64,000 nt of DNA from Bin87 sp963666415 (GTDB lineage: Bacteria > Chloroflexota > Dehalococcoidia > Lucifugimonadales > UBA3495). The stretch lies in NCBI GenBank assembly GCA_963666415.2, contig CAXXPD010000003.1, forward strand, positions 1,674,001 through 1,738,000, read 5' to 3'. The position numbers and the translations under genes were made by a program. Each line of letters starts with the position of its first letter. The stretch's first letter is position 1. Below, in pieces: positions 63,343-64,000 of this stretch. The notes below the pieces were generated by a model. It did not search any database. It had not been told where the DNA came from and saw only the letters and a program-made list of their open reading frames with translations.

Positions 63343-64000
63343 ATGAGCAATGCCGACATTGCCTTGATGGCTCACCTGATGCGCCGCGCCGGATTTGGCG
63401 CCAGTCGCGACGAACTGGAACAGCAGGTGGCACGTGGCTACGAGACTATGGTTGAAGACCTGCTGAACCCAGGCGATGCCAACGCCATGCCCGATGACCT
63501 GATCCGCCGGTTCCACTCGGATATGGCGGAGATGCGCGAACTCAACAGTGCCGGCGCCTACTGGATGTACCGGATGGTAACCACGCAGAACCCGCTGGAA
63601 GAAAAGATCGCTCTTTTCTGGCACGGCCTGTTCGCCACCGGCTACTCCAAGCTCAACCAGGCGCGCGCGATGATGAACCAGATTGAGACCTTCCGACGGC
63701 ACGCCCTCGGTTCCTTCCGCACCATGCTCGTCGAGTTGTCGAAAGACCCGGCCATGATTATCTGGCTCGACAATCACGACAATCATAAAGGCGACATCAA
63801 CGAGAACTACGGCCGGGAATTGCTCGAGCTGTTCTCAATGGGCGTCGGCAACTACTCTGAAGACGACATCAAGGAGTGCGCCCGCGCCTTCACCGGCTGG
63901 ACTCTGGGCAACGCCGAGTACATGGCGACGCGTGCCAGTCGCGATTCCATCTGGCCTTACAGCCGCATCGCCTGGCACTTCAATTACCGGGAGCACGACC
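63343..64000 (+). CDS. DUF1800 domain protein, cut by the window end
   Basis: 219 codons are visible; the gene continues beyond the window. ATG at 63343 with GGAGG 6 bp upstream. MRRAGFGASRDELE, EKIALFWHGLFATGYSKLN, MIIWLDNHDNHKGDINENYGRELLELFSMG and ARAFTGWTLG are typical of the family. No signal peptide at the start. Partner of the DUF1501 gene 83 bp upstream. Confidence 0.9.
   Translation, partial: MSNADIALMAHLMRRAGFGASRDELEQQVARGYETMVEDLLNPGDANAMPDDLIRRFHSDMAEMRELNSAGAYWMYRMVTTQNPLEEKIALFWHGLFATGYSKLNQARAMMNQIETFRRHALGSFRTMLVELSKDPAMIIWLDNHDNHKGDINENYGRELLELFSMGVGNYSEDDIKECARAFTGWTLGNAEYMATRASRDSIWPYSRIAWHFNYREHD

Overview
The window is about 64 kb of high-GC bacterial chromosome. Gene content suggests a Chloroflexota lineage, possibly a Dehalococcoidia/SAR202-like bacterium: two luciferase-like (LLM) oxidoreductases, an F420/PPOX-type split-barrel protein, a thiolase paired with an HMG-CoA-synthase-like/DUF35 fusion, a DUF1501/DUF1800 pair, a type II haloacid dehalogenase and an rpmH-rnpA-yidD-yidC-khpB core cluster. 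This placement is inferred from gene families; no 16S rRNA, tRNA or phylogeny was available. No tRNA, rRNA, CRISPR array or prophage was seen.

Layout. 0-11 kb: tldD (partial)/tldE peptidase pair, thiolase operon, S41 peptidase lipoprotein, smpB, and a Na+/Pi cotransporter gene split by an IS66 and an IS256 element. 11-17.5 kb: carbonic-anhydrase-like protein, LLM enzyme, SprT-like protein, an IS66-derived MITE next to a full IS66, a protein made of two copies of an unrecognised domain, an SDR and a frameshifted RNase-H-like gene. 17.5-25.5 kb: purH, purM, purF, then khpB, yidC, a beta-propeller lipoprotein, yidD, rnpA and rpmH. 25.5-31 kb: ISAs1, a gamma-glutamyltransferase and a broken IS701-like element. 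31-36.5 kb: peroxiredoxin, nucleoside hydrolase, zinc alcohol dehydrogenase, a Ser-less alpha/beta hydrolase, haloacid dehalogenase and a second LLM enzyme. 36.7-43.8 kb: pstC-pstA-pstB-phoU, then a sulfite/nitrite reductase and uroporphyrinogen-III-synthase operon behind an attenuator. 44-53 kb: radC destroyed by an IS21 that itself carries an IS256, a ThDP enzyme, a hydrolase and a third IS66. 53-64 kb: nnr, acpS, metF, enoyl-CoA hydratase, small zinc-ribbon proteins, a JAMM protein, a cation exchanger, leuB and the DUF1501/DUF1800 pair, which runs off the end.

The strongest new observation is upstream of the reductase at 41 kb. A consensus promoter is followed, at about the transcription start, by a 24-codon reading frame with five cysteine codons, then by alternative hairpins and an intrinsic terminator. 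This has the architecture of a cysteine-responsive, apparently leaderless attenuator controlling sulfur assimilation. A second pattern is that several unrelated mobile-element ends lie 15-18 bp upstream of -35 hexamers. All four copies of a ~140-bp palindromic MITE do so (in front of rpmH, pstC, the reductase and leuB).

Mobile DNA is heavy and partly recent. Three IS66, two IS256, one IS21, one ISAs1 and one IS701-like element are present, most with readable target duplications. Removing the two insertions in the Na+/Pi transporter restores a continuous reading frame, so phosphate uptake here probably now depends on the intact Pst system.
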